30,219 nucleotides of DNA from Salpingoeca rosetta (Eukaryota; Opisthokonta; Choanoflagellata; Craspedida; Salpingoecidae), in NCBI RefSeq assembly GCF_000188695.1, contig NW_004457740.1, positions 434,165-464,383 on the forward strand, written 5' to 3'. Under the pieces are notes generated by a model. It saw nothing but the letters and a program-made list of their open reading frames with translations, was not told where the DNA came from and did not search any database. This document shows, piece by piece, positions 28,800-30,219 of the stretch. Numbering within the stretch: the stretch's first letter is position 1; every line of letters begins with the position of its first letter. Made by a program: the position numbers and the translations under genes.

Positions 28800-30078
28800 A
28801 TGCACAGACGATCTGTCAACGGGAAGGCTGGCAGCAAGCAGCCGCGGTTGGAGGTGCACATCAAGTATGAAAACCCTCTGCCTGAGATTCCTTTCCCACC
28901 AAAATTCCTCCCTCATCCCATGGACATTGAAGAGTGAGTGCGTGAGTGTGAGTGAGAGTGTGAGTGAGTGTGAGTGAGTGCGTGAGTGTGAGTGAGAGTG
29001 TGAGAGTGAGTGTGAGAGTGAGTGTGAGAGTGAGAGTGAGAGTGAGTGTGAGTGTGAGTGTGAGAGTGAGTGTGAGTGTGAGTGAGAGTGTGGGTGTGAG
29101 TGTGAGTGTGAGTGTGAGTGTGAGTGTGAGTGTGAGTGTGAGTGTGAGTGTGAGTGTGAGTATGAATGTGAATGTGTGTGATGAGTGTAAACGATACGCG
29201 TGGCGTCTTTTTTCATGTGCCAACGAACCACCCGCGCCACATCCAACAGGTTTGCAGAGTACGATGCAGTGAACGACCTGACGAACCAGTGCCGACAAAG
29301 GGTGAGCGCCGGCATGAAGTCTTGCATTGCTTCTGTTGCTGGTTCATGGCCGCTCTTCTAGTTCCGTTTCTTTGTTCTTTATGCGCTGTGGTTCTGTTGT
29401 TGGCTGTTCCACTCACCACTGTCTGATTCGGTTGCACGCGCGCATCTGTGTTTGTCGACAACACGCGGCATTTCAATGTGCAGTTTCTCATTGGCCGCGA
29501 TGTGGGTGCCCCCGTCAACCTGCTGAAAGAGGAAGACTACCTCGTGCCTGACGGTAAAGCTTTGCCGCATGCGAGAGAGTGTGCACGTGTTTGCATCTGT
29601 GTGTGTGTGTGTGTGTGTGCATCTGTGTGTGAGTGTGTTTGCATCTGTGTGTGTGCATCTCTGCATCTGCGCATCTGTGCATCTGTGCATCTGTGCATCT
29701 GTGTATGCGTGTGTGCGGTTTTGTTGCCAGTGTTGATCGAAGCATGTGAATGGATGGGTTGGTCAGTGCCCGCGGATTTGGACCCGGATGATGCCAGCTT
29801 GCTCGAGGACGACGACCTCGACGCCAAAGCAAAGTGCGACACGCTGCTGCATGTGTGTGTGCGTGTGTATGTGTGTGTGTGTGTGCGTGAACACTTCGGG
29901 GCCAAATCAGCCATATCAGCTATATCCGCCTGCGCTCAGCTGCTTGCTATCACACCGGCTCACCACTGTTGTGCTGCTGCTGCGCCATCCACGCAGGGGT
30001 GTGGGCATGGGGGCGACAGCGTTCCTCCGCAAGCCAGAATACCTCAGCGCAGACACGCGCGCCCTGGTCCGTGAGACA
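28800..30078 (+). CDS. PAF1: PAF1 (RNA polymerase II-associated factor 1), 3'-partial, first 5 exons
   Basis: PAF1 is a core subunit of the PAF complex, which acts with elongating RNA polymerase II. Exons: 28800-28933, 29250-29301, 29484-29553, 29731-29833 (or 29767-29833), 29997-30078 and on past the window. The protein begins MHRRSVNGKAGSKQPRLEVH and then LPEIPFPPKFLPHPMD, matching human LPDIPFDPKFITYPFD as I recall it. Next come FAEYDAVNDL, a FLIGRDVGAPVNLLKEEDYL segment (human LGVTIDLINPDTY), PADLDPDDASLLEDDD (human LLDPADEKLLEEE) and FLRKPEYLSAD (human WMRKTEYIST). The order and spacing fit PAF1. Exon 4 has two in-frame acceptors; the upstream one adds LIEACEWMGWSV, which has no human counterpart but has the better pyrimidine tract. 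The end of exon 5 at 30078 is tentative. Confidence 0.88.
28934..29182 (+). repeat. GTGAGT/GTGAGAGT array filling PAF1 intron 1
   Basis: From the donor at 28934 onward, about 250 bases are built of GTGAGTG-type units. The unit is itself the 5' splice-site consensus. Confidence 0.95.
29580..29712 (+). repeat. (GT)n and GCATCTGT repeats in PAF1 intron 3
   Basis: GT tracts alternate with repeated gcatctgt units, ending about 20 bases before the upstream exon 4 acceptor. Confidence 0.85.
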
Positions 30079-30219
30079 GTGCGCATGTGCACATGTGTTT
30101 GTGTACGAGTGTGAAGCATTGCATGCGCTCTCCTGCGTGTGCGTGCGTGGGTATGCCCCGGCGTGTCTGAACCAAGTCATGATTAATGTTGTGCTGTCGT
30201 GTCCCCTCTGCATCATCAA
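30079..30219 (+). other. Probable PAF1 intron 5, no coding match
   Basis: After the putative donor gtgcgcatg there is no sequence resembling the next PAF1 segment. The window probably ends inside an intron. Confidence 0.4.

Overview
This is a eukaryotic nuclear window. It has GC-rich, intron-dense protein genes with GT-AG spliceosomal introns, and almost every intron carries long (CA)n/(GT)n or GTGAGT-type simple repeats. The gene content suggests a unicellular relative of animals, and my best guess is a choanoflagellate of the Salpingoeca type: a single-pass receptor kinase with a Kelch/EGF ectodomain, a Thr-rich secreted FAS1 protein, RagA, PAF1 and PRP8. That assignment is inference from gene architecture, not from a species-specific marker. 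Exon models below were built by hand from splice signals, codon phase and recalled family sequences; all junctions keep the frame.

Layout. 1-2548 (+): 3' part of a RagA/B (Gtr1-like) GTPase gene, entering the window in mid-gene. 3093-10035 (+): a 14-exon, 1399-residue receptor kinase (signal peptide, about 12 Kelch repeats, Cys-rich/EGF module, one membrane helix, TKL-like kinase domain). 10700-14545 (-): an uninterrupted 1281-residue coiled-coil protein. 15510-17363 (+): an uninterrupted secreted protein with a PAN-like Cys module and two FAS1 domains joined by Thr-rich mucin-like linkers. 17996-28100 (-): the complete 10-exon PRP8 gene. 28800 to past the end (+): the 5' part of PAF1, divergent from PRP8.

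The outstanding object is in PRP8. Exon 7 carries a 200-codon in-frame insertion (21267-21866) that is a mini-intein. It has an N-terminal Cys, a TxxH block, a C-terminal His-Asn and a +1 Ser, with no homing-endonuclease domain. It sits between EKA and SGFEESMK of the PRP8 extein, which from memory is the site occupied by the fungal Prp8 intein of Cryptococcus. The same gene also has a 13-nt microexon (22883-22895) encoding the conserved VVFY stretch. The core spliceosomal protein therefore appears to depend on accurate RNA splicing of a tiny exon and on protein splicing of an intein.

Other points of interest are intron repeats made of donor-like motifs (notably PAF1 intron 1), donors fused to (GT)n tracts, an in-frame alternative splice choice through the kinase activation loop, and two long single-exon genes among intron-rich neighbours. 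No tRNA, rRNA, transposon or CRISPR feature was recognised.
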